This document shows, one piece after another, positions 10,480 through 19,230 of a DNA stretch of 64,000 nucleotides. A program made the translations under genes and the position numbers. Under the pieces are notes generated by a model, which saw only the letters and a program-made list of their open reading frames with translations, was not told the origin of the DNA and searched no databases. Source of the stretch: Gammaproteobacteria bacterium (lineage in GTDB: Bacteria > Pseudomonadota > Gammaproteobacteria > Granulosicoccales > Granulosicoccaceae). Position 1 is the stretch's first letter. Each line of letters starts with the position of its first letter. Location of the stretch: assembly GCA_002746645.1 (NCBI GenBank), contig PDPU01000027.1, positions 1 through 64,000 on the forward strand, given 5' to 3'.

Positions 10480-12267
10480 CTATCGCGCTTCGAGCGGCAG
10501 CGCCTCGTGAGCGATCGCCTGAACGCGAAGCTGCAGCGATTCTCTGTTGCGGAAGCGGTTGACGCCGAGCGAGTAGACCAGATGCAGCCGATCGCCGCGT
10601 GCCGGTCGCAGCGCACAGTTGAAGGCGATGGCGTCGAGCGGCGCTCGGCCGGTGTCATCGAGCGGCAACAGCGCGAGCTGCAGATGGCTCTTGCCGACGA
10701 CCCGCGCCGAAGCCACCTCGAACTCTCCGGCGAAACCCGGCGCCTCGCAACCCTGCCCCCAGGGCAGCAGTGATTCGAGTGTTCTGGCGAGCTTCAGGTC
10801 GAACAGCCAGGGCGCAAGTTCGCCATCGACCCGATAGTTGCGCTTCGGCAGACGACCTTCGAGCACGTCGCTGACGCGCGCTTCGAAAGCCCGCTCGAAA
10901 CGCGCGAGTTCGCTGCGACGGATGGTAAGGCCAGCGGCCATGGCGTGGCCACCGAACTTCTCGATGATGCCGACTTCGGTCGCGGCGATGGCCTGCAGCA
11001 CGTCACGCACGTGCACGCCCGGAATCGAACGCGCGGAACCCTTGAGCCTGTCGTCACCATCGGTCGTGAACACCACCACCGGCCGGTAGTGCGTTTCCTT
11101 GATGCGCCCGGCAAGAATGCCGATGACACCCTGGTGCCAGTTGTCGTCGTGCAGCACGATCGAGAACGAGGCTCCGGTTTCGGTTTCGGTTTCGGTTTCG
11201 GTTTCGGTTTCGGTTTCGGTTTCGGTTTCGGCATCGACTCTGCCATCGCCATCGGCCTGAAACAAGCCTGGACCCTGCTCGAGGCGGACGAGTTGCGCTT
11301 CGGCCTCCTCGCGCATCTCGGCCTCGATGCGGCGGCGCGATTCGTTGAGCTGGTTGAGTTCGTCGGCCAGCGCCCGTGCGTCGGCATCCGACGTGGCGAG
11401 CAGGCAGCGAATGCCGGTACCCATGTCATCGAGCCTCCCTGCGGCATTGAGCCTCGGTGCCACAGCGAAACCGATGTCTTCGGTGGTCACACGCGTGAGA
11501 TCACGACCGGCGACCGCCATGAGCGCACGCACGCCCGGGCGCGTCGCGCCGGCGCGCATGCGGCGCAGACCCTGCTCGACGAGGATGCGGTTGACGCGAT
11601 CGAGCCTGACCAGATCGGCCACGGTGGCGATCGCGACGAGATCGAGCAACTCACCGAGGGGTGCCTTGCCGTGCGGATCGCCCTGCTGCGCGAGAACACG
11701 CCGCAGCGCCAGCAGCACGTAGAAGATCACGCCGGCACCGGCGAGATTGCCACTCTCGAAGGTCGCACCCGGAATGTTCGGGTTGATCAGCGCTGTCGCT
11801 TCCGGCAGCACCGGCGGCGCAAGATGGTGATCGGTCACCACCACGTCGATGCCGAGTTCGCGGGCTCGCTCGACACCCTCGACCGAGGCCACGCCGTTGT
11901 CCACGGTCACGATGAGCGCCGGTCGGAACGCCTCGCTGACGAGATCGACGCTCTCGGGCGAGAGCCCGTAGCCGAGCCGGAAACGGTCGGGCACGAAATG
12001 GTCCGGCTGCGTGAAACCAAGCATCTCGAGTCCGTTGATGGCGATGGCGGTGCTGCAGGCGCCGTCGCAGTCGTAGTCGCCGACCACCACGAGCCTTTCA
12101 CCACCCTCGCGCGCTGCCAGCAGGCGCGCGACCGCCACGTCGATACCGATCAGCCCTTCAGGCGTTGGCAAATCCGCCAGCGACAGACCGAGTGCCTCCG
12201 GCGAGGCCACGCCGCGCTTCTGCAGGATGCCGCGGAGCAGTGATTCTTCGTTGTCGAAAACGATCAT
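10480..12267 (-). CDS. recJ: Single-stranded-DNA-specific exonuclease RecJ
   Basis: This 595-residue DHH-family 5'-3' ssDNA exonuclease acts in RecF-pathway recombination and mismatch repair. Motif I is VVGDYDCDGACSTAI, the DHH motif is VVTDHHLAPP, and the C-terminal DHHA1 part carries FGGHAMAAGLTI. The start at 12267 (MIVFDNEESLL) fits the family; an open frame continues upstream into tandem repeats and should not be counted as protein. Between residues about 347 and 364, just before the DHHA1 domain (GASFSIVLHDDNWHQGVIGI), lies a run of nine Glu-Thr pairs encoded by a perfect hexanucleotide repeat. Its length, 595 against 577 in E. coli, is largely explained by that run. First gene of the recJ-prfB-lysS series. 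Confidence 0.95.
   Translation of the reverse strand: MIVFDNEESLLRGILQKRGVASPEALGLSLADLPTPEGLIGIDVAVARLLAAREGGERLVVVGDYDCDGACSTAIAINGLEMLGFTQPDHFVPDRFRLGYGLSPESVDLVSEAFRPALIVTVDNGVASVEGVERARELGIDVVVTDHHLAPPVLPEATALINPNIPGATFESGNLAGAGVIFYVLLALRRVLAQQGDPHGKAPLGELLDLVAIATVADLVRLDRVNRILVEQGLRRMRAGATRPGVRALMAVAGRDLTRVTTEDIGFAVAPRLNAAGRLDDMGTGIRCLLATSDADARALADELNQLNESRRRIEAEMREEAEAQLVRLEQGPGLFQADGDGRVDAETETETETETETETETETGASFSIVLHDDNWHQGVIGILAGRIKETHYRPVVVFTTDGDDRLKGSARSIPGVHVRDVLQAIAATEVGIIEKFGGHAMAAGLTIRRSELARFERAFEARVSDVLEGRLPKRNYRVDGELAPWLFDLKLARTLESLLPWGQGCEAPGFAGEFEVASARVVGKSHLQLALLPLDDTGRAPLDAIAFNCALRPARGDRLHLVYSLGVNRFRNRESLQLRVQAIAHEALPLEAR
11176..11229. repeat. Hexanucleotide microsatellite (9 x 6 bp) inside recJ
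   Basis: Nine perfect copies of GGTTTC (plus strand) encode nine Glu-Thr pairs in RecJ on the minus strand. Copy-number change would keep the frame and only alter linker length. Confidence 0.97.
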
Positions 12268-12468
12268 GGTTCGCGTGTCCAGAGCCGCTGCAGCCGAGCA
12301 GGCTACGGTGTGAGAGAACCCTTGCATCGGTCGGCAAAGGAGCCTACACCATTGCCGATACGGTTGTCGGACAGCTGCCACAACCAGATCGCCTTGACGG
12401 CACCCGGGCCAGCGCATCGGGTACCACCAGCACCGCGCGCGCTGTCCCCCTCGGATCGACGCGAAGAC

Positions 12469-12684
12469 ACTTGCCGAAACACTTGTCGGTGCACTTGCCA
12501 AGACACTTGCCAAGACACTTGCCAAGACACTTGCCAAGACACTTGCCAAGACACTTGCCAAGACACTTGCCAAGACACTTGCCAAGACACTTGCCGAGAC
12601 ACTTGCCGAGACACTTGCCAGAGCACTTGTCGAATCGCTTGCCGAGACACTTGTCGAACCGCTTGCCGAGGTGTTTGCCGGTGC
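12469..12684. repeat. 12-bp tandem repeat array, 18 units
   Basis: Eighteen consecutive 12-base units of the form ACTTGCCAAGAC lie between the divergent recJ (start 12267) and the flavoprotein gene (start 12866). Units 3-10 (12493-12588) are identical; units at both edges are variants (for example ACTTGTCGGTGC, ACTTGTCGAATC). Each core unit contains CTTGCCAAG, a nine-base inverted repeat around a central C. Because 12 is a multiple of three, all frames stay open on both strands (for example TCQD, CLGK and VLAS repeats), which produces spurious long reading frames. No coding role is supported. The rest of 12268-12865 holds no recognisable gene. Confidence 0.97.
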
Positions 12685-12865
12685 GCGGATACCCTTGTTC
12701 CTGCCGGGTTGTGTAAGGTTCTCCGGCACAGCGGCGTAATGCCGCTGCACACGCAGGATGCCGGCAACGCACCTGCCGCACAACGGCGGTACATGGCGCA
12801 CAGGCAACTCATGCACCGACCGTTGCCAGCCTGTGCACAGGTGCATCTAGGCCGGAAAACCATCC

Positions 12866-15031
12866 GTGCCGCAAGCTCGATGGGACTCAAGAACAGTGAA
12901 GACAGGAAAATGGCTGGTCGCGGGGGCGGTGCTGGCGCTGATCGTCGCCTTCGTGGCACTCGACCTCTCGCGTTTCGTCAGTTTCGAGTATCTCAAGGGC
13001 TCGCAGGAGCGGCTCGCCGCATGGCGCGACGCGTCGCCAATGACATTCCTCGGCGGCTATTTTGTTGTCTATCTGGCAGTGACCGCGCTGTCACTGCCGG
13101 GCGCCGTCATCCTGACCCTCGCCGGCGGTGCCCTCTTCGGCTTCGTCACGGGTTCGGTGGTCGTCTCCTTTGCGTCCTCGATCGGTGCCACGCTGGCCTT
13201 TCTGGTGTCGCGCTATGTGCTGCGCGACAGCGTCGAGGCACGCTTCTCCGATCGTCTCGCCACGATCAATCGCAATCTCGAGCAGGACGGCGCCTTCTAT
13301 CTCTTCACGCTGCGCCTCGTGCCCGTGTTCCCCTTCTTTCTCATCAATCTGCTCATGGGCCTCACGCGGCTCCGGACGCCGGTTTTCTACCTCGTCAGCC
13401 AGATTGGCATGCTGCCGGCCACGCTCGTCTTCGTGAATGCGGGTACGCAACTCGCGAAGATCGAGAGCCCCGACGATGTTCTCTCACCCGCTCTGCTGGC
13501 GTCGTTCGCACTGCTCGGCCTCTTTCCACTGATCACGCGCAAGCTGATCGAGGTGTTCAAGGCACGACAGGTCTACCGGGGGTACAGGAAGCCCGGACGA
13601 TTCGAACGCGACATCGTCGTCATCGGCGCGGGTGCCGGCGGACTCGTTTCGGCCTATATCGGTGCCGCCGTGAAGGCGAAGGTCACGCTGATCGAGGAAC
13701 ACGCCATGGGTGGCGACTGCCTGAACACCGGTTGCGTGCCGTCGAAGGCACTGATCCGCAGCGCGCGGGCGATGCACGAAATCGCCAATGCCGACGCCCA
13801 CGGTATCCGGAACGCTGGCGGGGAACTGGATTTCAAGGCCACGATGGCACGCATACACGCGGTGATCGCGCGCATCGAACCGCACGACTCGGTCGAGCGC
13901 TATACGAGTCTTGGCGTCGAGGTCGTCCAGGGACACGGCGTCATTCGCAGCCCCTGGGAAGTCGAGGTGGATGGGCGTGTCATCACCACGCGCTCGATCA
14001 TCATCGCCACGGGCGCCTCGCCCGTCGTGCCGCCGATCAATGGCATCGACACCGTCGACTATCTCACTTCCGAGAATCTCTGGACACTCGAGACGCTGCC
14101 GCAACGCCTCGTGGTGCTCGGTGGCGGCCCTGTCGGCTGCGAACTCACGCAGGCCTTCCGGCGCCTCGGCAGTGCCGTCACTCAGGTGGAGATGGCGCCG
14201 CGGCTGCTGGCCAGGGAAGACCCCGACGTGTCGGCACTTCTCGCCGAGCGCTTCCGTGAGGAAGGGGTGTCGGTGCTGCTCGACACGCGCGCCACGGCAG
14301 TGCGCCGGGAAGACGGCGAGAGCGTGCTTCTGGCCGAGGGCCCCGATGGCGAAGTGCGCGTGGCCTTCGACGAGATCATCGTGGCCGTCGGCCGGAAAGC
14401 GAACACCGCGGGTTTCGGCCTCGACACGCTCGGCATTCCGCTCACAGCCAACGGCACCATTGAAACCAACGACTGCCTGCAGACACGGTTTCCGAACATC
14501 CATGCCGTGGGCGACGTCGCCGGCCCTTACCAGTTCACCCACACGGCGTCCCACCAGGCCTGGTATGCCGTCGTGAATGCGCTCTTCGGCACCTTCCGGC
14601 GCTTTGCGGCTGACTACCACGTGATCCCCCGCGCCACCTTCACCGCCCCCGAGATCGCGCGTGTGGGCCTCAATGAAACCGAGGCGCGGGAACGCGGCAT
14701 CGCGGTGGAGGTCACCCGCTACGGCATCGACGATCTTGACCGCGCCATTGCCGATGGTACGGCGGAGGGTTTCGTGAAGGTACTGACACCGCCCGGGAAG
14801 GATCGCATCCTCGGCGTGACCATCGTCGGCGATCACGCGGGCGACATCATCGCCGAGTACGTGCTGGCCATGAAGCACGGCCTCGGCCTCAATCGGATTC
14901 TCGGCACCATCCACATCTACCCGACGCTTGCCGAAGCCAACAAGTTCGCCGCCGGCGAATGGCGGCGAGCTAACCAGCCGTCATGGGCGCTCACGCTGCT
15001 CGAGAAATACCACGCCTGGCGGCGCGGGTAG
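12866..15031 (+). CDS. TVP38/TMEM64 membrane domain fused to FAD disulfide oxidoreductase
   Basis: The 721-residue protein joins two modules. Residues about 15-235 are a TVP38/TMEM64 (DedA-superfamily, SNARE-associated) membrane domain with the characteristic GGALFGFVTGSVVVSFAS and RLVPVFPFFLINLLMG. From about residue 250 follows a class I pyridine-nucleotide disulfide oxidoreductase: FAD-binding VVIGAGAGGLVSAYIGA, the redox-active GGDCLNTGCVPSKALI, NAD(P) motif VVLGGGPVGCELTQAF, the second FAD motif IHAVGDVAGPYQFTHTA and the dimer domain ending in IHIYPTLAEANKFA. It resembles mercuric reductase but lacks its paired C-terminal cysteines, so mercury reduction is not supported. The start is GTG; a second GTG at 12896 is possible. 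Electron acceptor is unknown. Confidence 0.93.
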   Translation: MPQARWDSRTVKTGKWLVAGAVLALIVAFVALDLSRFVSFEYLKGSQERLAAWRDASPMTFLGGYFVVYLAVTALSLPGAVILTLAGGALFGFVTGSVVVSFASSIGATLAFLVSRYVLRDSVEARFSDRLATINRNLEQDGAFYLFTLRLVPVFPFFLINLLMGLTRLRTPVFYLVSQIGMLPATLVFVNAGTQLAKIESPDDVLSPALLASFALLGLFPLITRKLIEVFKARQVYRGYRKPGRFERDIVVIGAGAGGLVSAYIGAAVKAKVTLIEEHAMGGDCLNTGCVPSKALIRSARAMHEIANADAHGIRNAGGELDFKATMARIHAVIARIEPHDSVERYTSLGVEVVQGHGVIRSPWEVEVDGRVITTRSIIIATGASPVVPPINGIDTVDYLTSENLWTLETLPQRLVVLGGGPVGCELTQAFRRLGSAVTQVEMAPRLLAREDPDVSALLAERFREEGVSVLLDTRATAVRREDGESVLLAEGPDGEVRVAFDEIIVAVGRKANTAGFGLDTLGIPLTANGTIETNDCLQTRFPNIHAVGDVAGPYQFTHTASHQAWYAVVNALFGTFRRFAADYHVIPRATFTAPEIARVGLNETEARERGIAVEVTRYGIDDLDRAIADGTAEGFVKVLTPPGKDRILGVTIVGDHAGDIIAEYVLAMKHGLGLNRILGTIHIYPTLAEANKFAAGEWRRANQPSWALTLLEKYHAWRRG

Positions 15032-15073
15032 GAGGCTCCGGGGAACAAACAGGGCAAAGACTCCAGACGAAAA

Positions 15074-15103
15074 CGGCGCTGCCGATTCATGTCGACAGCG
15101 CCG
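15074..15103. terminator. Bidirectional hairpin between converging genes
   Basis: CGGCGCTG (15074-15081) pairs with CAGCGCCG (15096-15103), and the inner CGA/TCG extends the stem past one mismatch. An A-run precedes it and a pyrimidine-rich CTCCTTG follows. It lies between the flavoprotein gene (ends 15031) and the GH16 gene (ends 15166, opposite strand), so it can serve both. Confidence 0.7.
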
Positions 15104-15165
15104 CTCCTTGTTGCAACCCGGGTCACCGCATTCAGTGCGGCGAGCCCTGACATTCAGACCCTGCT

Positions 15166-16830
15166 TCAGCGACGGCGGTAGACCCGCACGTAGTCGATGT
15201 CGAGCGAGGGATTGTTCCAGTTATCGAAGTCATTGCCGTTCGGGAAGAACTGATCCGAACTCCTTCCGAGACCACCCGAGTTGGTCGGGAAGTTGGTCCA
15301 GGAGCCACCGATGGCGAGGTTGATGATGAGGAAGAGCTCCTCGTAGTCGACGTTCGCGTTCGTGAGTTCGCTGACCTGTTCACCGTCGATGAACCAGGTG
15401 ACCTTGCCCGGCTCCCACTCCACTGCGTAGGTGTGGAAATCCTGGCTGTAGTCCGTTCCGGTGAAGATCTGTCCTTGCGGCTGCGGCTTCAGGAAGTGCG
15501 CGTCACCACTGTAGCCGCTCGTGACGTTGGTGAAGTAGTGGAACGAGTTGTAGATGTACTGGGGTGCGTGACCGAGGTTTTCCATGATATCGATCTCGGT
15601 ACGGCGCGTACCTTCCCAGCGACGCTTCTGGTGGTAGAGCCAGAAGGCCGGAAAGGTGCCGGTGTGGCCCGGAATGCGGATACGCGCCTCGAAGTAACCG
15701 TACTTCTGCGAGAACTTGTCGTGCGTGGAAATGGCGCCGGAGAGGAAATCCTGCTGCGACAGCATCTGCTCGAAATTACCGTGACCCGCCTTGTTGTTGT
15801 TGGTCTTGAGCGGATTGCGGACGGCACGGATCGACAGGTGCGAACCATTGAACTCGAACGGATTGTGCACCGGCACGATACGTTCACGATGGCGTGAATC
15901 CTCGCCGTTGACGTTCACGTAGAACTGGTGTTCATTGTTGATGCGGCGGTATTCGTAGCGCTCGCCATTCCACTCGCCGTCCCAGCGAAGTTGCGTGTGC
16001 CAGCGGTGAGAGTTGAGGTTCGACGCGTTGAATTCGTCGCTGAAGACAAGCTCGTAGCGATCACTCGGCATGAGTCCTTCCTGTGACCAGGTGGTCGGGT
16101 CGATCAGGCTCTGCTCGTTTGACGCTTGCAGTGTCACTGCATCGCTCTTGCCACCCGAAGCAGAATCGCGCTGCCCGACATTGACCACTGCCGTGGCTGA
16201 CTGCCCCGACATCTGGCCTGTGTTGCTGATGGCACGTACCGTCAGCGAGTGCTCACCGATCCAGAGGTTGTTGCTGACGTGTTCGGTGCCATTGACTTCA
16301 CCGGCAACCCGGCCGTCGACCGTGATCTGGTAGCGAGAGGCATCCGGCACCGCGTTCCAGTTCCAGCGCACCGAACCGGCACCGATCTGAACACCACTGA
16401 TGCCACTGGGCGTGCCGAAACTGTCGCCGGAACTACGGGAGGTGACCGCGTTGTCGGCTCGGTTCGCCGAACCTGTCGAGGAAGATGCCTTGCTGCCCGA
16501 GTTGAGCTGATAGCGATAGACACCCGATCGTGGCGAGCGGTTACCACTGCCGTCGATGGCCTGCACGCTCAGGGAGTGCACACCTGCAGGCAGGTTGCGG
16601 TTGAAGAGTTGCGGATCGGCGGTGAGATCGGCGTACTGCCCGTTGACGTGTACGTCATAGAGAACGGCACCGGGCACCGGCGACCAGCTCCATCGAACCG
16701 AGCCATCGCCCGCCTGTGATCCGGACAGACCGGAAGGCACGCCAACGGCATGGGCAATTGAAGTGAAGGAAAGAGGAACAAGCAGGCAGAAGGGAATGCC
16801 TGCGCGGCGCAGGAGCGTCGTTGGAAACAT
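15166..16830 (-). CDS. Secreted glycoside hydrolase family 16 protein
   Basis: The 554-residue protein starts with a signal peptide (MFPTTLLRRAGIPFCLLVPL, cleavage near AHA). Two fibronectin-III/Ig-like repeats follow (WSWSPVPGAVLYDVHVNG and RWNWNAVPDASRYQITVDGR), joined by a Ser-rich linker. The C-terminal half is a GH16 catalytic domain: YELVFSDEFN at its start, the nucleophile and acid/base in TEIDIMENLG (ExDxxE), and WFIDGEQVSELTN. GH16 enzymes cut beta-1,3/1,4-glucans, agar, carrageenan or similar; GH16 laminarinase-like use is the simplest guess but substrate is not visible. Upstream ATGs (16887, 16929) would spoil the signal peptide. Confidence 0.92.
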   Translation of the reverse strand: MFPTTLLRRAGIPFCLLVPLSFTSIAHAVGVPSGLSGSQAGDGSVRWSWSPVPGAVLYDVHVNGQYADLTADPQLFNRNLPAGVHSLSVQAIDGSGNRSPRSGVYRYQLNSGSKASSSTGSANRADNAVTSRSSGDSFGTPSGISGVQIGAGSVRWNWNAVPDASRYQITVDGRVAGEVNGTEHVSNNLWIGEHSLTVRAISNTGQMSGQSATAVVNVGQRDSASGGKSDAVTLQASNEQSLIDPTTWSQEGLMPSDRYELVFSDEFNASNLNSHRWHTQLRWDGEWNGERYEYRRINNEHQFYVNVNGEDSRHRERIVPVHNPFEFNGSHLSIRAVRNPLKTNNNKAGHGNFEQMLSQQDFLSGAISTHDKFSQKYGYFEARIRIPGHTGTFPAFWLYHQKRRWEGTRRTEIDIMENLGHAPQYIYNSFHYFTNVTSGYSGDAHFLKPQPQGQIFTGTDYSQDFHTYAVEWEPGKVTWFIDGEQVSELTNANVDYEELFLIINLAIGGSWTNFPTNSGGLGRSSDQFFPNGNDFDNWNNPSLDIDYVRVYRRR

Positions 16831-17235
16831 CGTATTTGAAATCGTTGAAAAGTCGTTGCAGGTGTAACCCACCGATCGATCCATCAGAACATCGGGTACA
16901 GCGATGAAGCCTGTTCCGGAAACAGGCACCTTTGCCGATCGGCGGCGCGGATGGTCGCAACCATGCCCCGATCGTTTGCAGGAAATTAGCCGAAAGAGAC
17001 TCGCAACTGGGTTTACGAATTGGATAATGCGTCTTCAGAGCGGTAATGCCGTACCGGATAGACTGGACGCCCCGGACCGGCGTCCTCCTGAATCAGCGCG
17101 CCACAGCGCCGTTTCAGGAGGAGAGCCAGCCATGGGATCGAGGTGCCTGCAACGAAACATGACAAAAATGACAGGTAGTTCCGGCTTCGCGCCTCGAATG
17201 CAAACTGTGTCACAGTTGCAACGTTATCGACGACA
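16831..17235. other. Spacer between GH16 gene and xsc
   Basis: No gene is supported in this 405-base stretch. It contains the promoter region of the GH16 gene (minus strand), a hairpin at about 16907-16927 (GCCTGTT/AACAGGC) and a longer inverted repeat at 17083-17122 described separately. Short open frames here lack family features. Confidence 0.45.
17083..17122 (-). terminator. Inverted repeat downstream of xsc
   Basis: TCCTCCTGAA (17083-17092) is perfectly complementary to TTCAGGAGGA (17113-17122), and the loop can extend through GCGC/GCGC. It lies about 115 bases after the xsc stop on the same strand. There is no T-run, so intrinsic termination is uncertain; it may instead protect the mRNA end. 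Confidence 0.4.
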
Positions 17236-19017
17236 TCATGCGCCGGACTGCACTACCATGTCGCTCTTGTCGATACCCGCTACCCGGTTCGGCGCCTTCA
17301 TCGCGTCACGGCGGAAGGGCTCGCCAAGCTCCTGATTGAGGACCACCTCGACAAGGGTCGTCCTGCCCTTGTTCATCTGCGCATCGATGGCCTCACCCAG
17401 AGCCTTTTCGAGGCCTTCCTGCGTATCGGCCTGCACCCCGATGAGACCACAGGCTTCGGCGATCTTCGCGTAACTGACTCCTTCGTCGAGTTCGGTGCCG
17501 ACGAAGTTGTCATCGTACCAGAGTGTGGTGTTGCGCTTCTCGGCGCCCCACTGATAGTTGCGGAACACCACCATGGTGATCGGCGGCCATTCCTCGCGCC
17601 CGCAGGCCGTGAGTTCGTTCATCGAAATGCCGAAGGCGCCATCGCCCGCGAAACCGACCACGGGTACGTCGGGGTTGCCGATCTTGGCGCCGAGGATGGC
17701 CGGAAAGCCGTAACCGCACGGACCGAAAAGCCCCGGCGCGAGGTACTTTCGGCCTTTCTCGAAGAAGGGATAGGCATTGCCGATGGCGCAGTTGTTGCCG
17801 ATGTCGCTCGAGATGATGCTCTCCTCGGGCAGCACCTTCTGAATCACCTGCCACATCTGACGTGGTGACATGCGCTCGGGGTGACGGTCACGCGCGCGCT
17901 CGTTCCAGTTGATGCCGGGATCGTTGTCTTCCTCGTGCACCATCGCGGCAAGCTCTTCCTGCCAGCGGTTCTTCGTCTCTTCGACAAGCGCGACGCGTTC
18001 CTGACGCCCGGCGTCACCGGCGCTCTCCGAGAGGCTCGCGAGCAGCTGCTCGGCCACCTTCCTGGCGTCGCCCTGGATGGCGACAGCGACGGGCTTGGTG
18101 AGGCCGATGCGATCGGCGTTGATGTCCACCTGGATGAGTCTGGCATCCTTCGGCCAGTAGTCGATGCCGTAGCCCGGCAGGGTCGAAAAGGGGTTCAGGC
18201 GCGTGCCGAGAGCGAGCACCACGTCGGCCTTCTGGATGATTTCCATGGCTGCCTTCGAACCATTGTAGCCGAGCGGACCGACGGCCAGCGAGTGCGAGCC
18301 CGGGAAGGCATCGTTGTGCTGGTAGTTGCAGGCCACGGGTGCGTCAAGCCGTTCGGCAAGCTTTGCACTCGCCTCGATGCCATCCGCCAGAACAACGCCG
18401 GCCCCGTTGAGAATGACCGGAAACTTCGCGCCCGACAGGAGTTTCGCCGCTTCGGCAATCGCGGCTTCACCGCCACGCGGACGCTCCAGTTCGACCACCT
18501 GCGGGAGGTCCACATCGATCTCGAGGGTCCAGAAATCCCGCGGGATGTTGATCTGGGCGGGAGCACTCAGGCGCCTGGCCTGCGTGATCACGCGATTCAG
18601 CACTTCGGGGATGCGTGCGGGATCCCGCACTTCTTCCTGGTAGGCAACGATGTCGGCAAAGAGTGCCATCTGCTGCATTTCCTGAAAGCCACCCTGACCG
18701 ATGGTCTTGTTGGCCGCCTGCGGTGTCACGAGCAGGAGCGGCGTGTGGTTCCAGTAGGCCGTCTTGATCGGGGTGACGAAGTTGGTGATGCCGGGGCCGT
18801 TCTGTGCGATCGCCATCGACATCTTGCCGGTAGCGCGCGTGTAGCCGTCTGCCATCATGCCGGCGTTGCACTCGTGAGCACAGTCCCAGAAGCTGATGCC
18901 GGCAGCAGGGAACAGATCGGAAATCGGCATCATGGCCGAGCCGATGATGCCGAAGGCGTGTTCGATGCCGTGGCGTTGCAGCACCTTGATGAAGGCTTCT
19001 TCGGTGGTCATGCGCAT
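17236..19017 (-). CDS. xsc: Sulfoacetaldehyde acetyltransferase
   Basis: This 593-residue ThDP-dependent enzyme converts sulfoacetaldehyde and phosphate into acetyl phosphate and sulfite, the desulfonation step of taurine and related sulfonate degradation. It starts MRMTTEEAFIKVLQRHGIEH; the ThDP glutamate lies in WDCAHECNAGMMADGYTRAT, and the ThDP-Mg motif is GDGAFGISMNELTACGREEW followed by NYQWGAEKRNT. The long middle domain and length match Xsc closely, and the similarity to acetolactate synthase is only at fold level. ATG at 19101 is possible but the residues before 19017 do not fit the family. No taurine dehydrogenase, sulfite exporter or phosphotransacetylase is next to it in this window. 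Confidence 0.9.
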   Translation of the reverse strand: MRMTTEEAFIKVLQRHGIEHAFGIIGSAMMPISDLFPAAGISFWDCAHECNAGMMADGYTRATGKMSMAIAQNGPGITNFVTPIKTAYWNHTPLLLVTPQAANKTIGQGGFQEMQQMALFADIVAYQEEVRDPARIPEVLNRVITQARRLSAPAQINIPRDFWTLEIDVDLPQVVELERPRGGEAAIAEAAKLLSGAKFPVILNGAGVVLADGIEASAKLAERLDAPVACNYQHNDAFPGSHSLAVGPLGYNGSKAAMEIIQKADVVLALGTRLNPFSTLPGYGIDYWPKDARLIQVDINADRIGLTKPVAVAIQGDARKVAEQLLASLSESAGDAGRQERVALVEETKNRWQEELAAMVHEEDNDPGINWNERARDRHPERMSPRQMWQVIQKVLPEESIISSDIGNNCAIGNAYPFFEKGRKYLAPGLFGPCGYGFPAILGAKIGNPDVPVVGFAGDGAFGISMNELTACGREEWPPITMVVFRNYQWGAEKRNTTLWYDDNFVGTELDEGVSYAKIAEACGLIGVQADTQEGLEKALGEAIDAQMNKGRTTLVEVVLNQELGEPFRRDAMKAPNRVAGIDKSDMVVQSGA

Positions 19018-19230
19018 GGGGATGTCTCCTCGTCTGGGATTGTCTTGGATGTCCGGGATCGCCGGGAAACGTCCGGCAATCAGGTGAAACGACGTGGCCA
19101 TGCTAAACCACCGTGTTCGCGGGGCAGCGGTACAGTGCCGGCTTCGCGATTGATCCAGCCCTGACCGATGGTCCTGACTGTGGGTGTTCGAGACGCGCCA
19201 TCTTCCTTCACGGATGATAAGGACGCATCA

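Noticed and set aside
12469..12684. Possible CRISPR array
   Set aside because: Units are 12 bp and contiguous, without spacers, and no cas genes are present.
12303..12959. 218-codon minus-strand frame rich in WQVS repeats, and the upstream extension of recJ
   Set aside because: It comes from the same repeat array, all frames of which are open. RecJ proper begins at 12267.
12310..14259. 649-codon plus-strand frame with TCQD repeats
   Set aside because: It runs through the 12-bp repeat and then antisense-like through the flavoprotein gene in another frame; it has no family content. The repeat length keeps it open.
12866..15031. Mercuric reductase (merA)
   Set aside because: The flavoprotein half resembles MerA but lacks the C-terminal cysteine pair and the N-terminal heavy-metal domain, and no mer genes are nearby.
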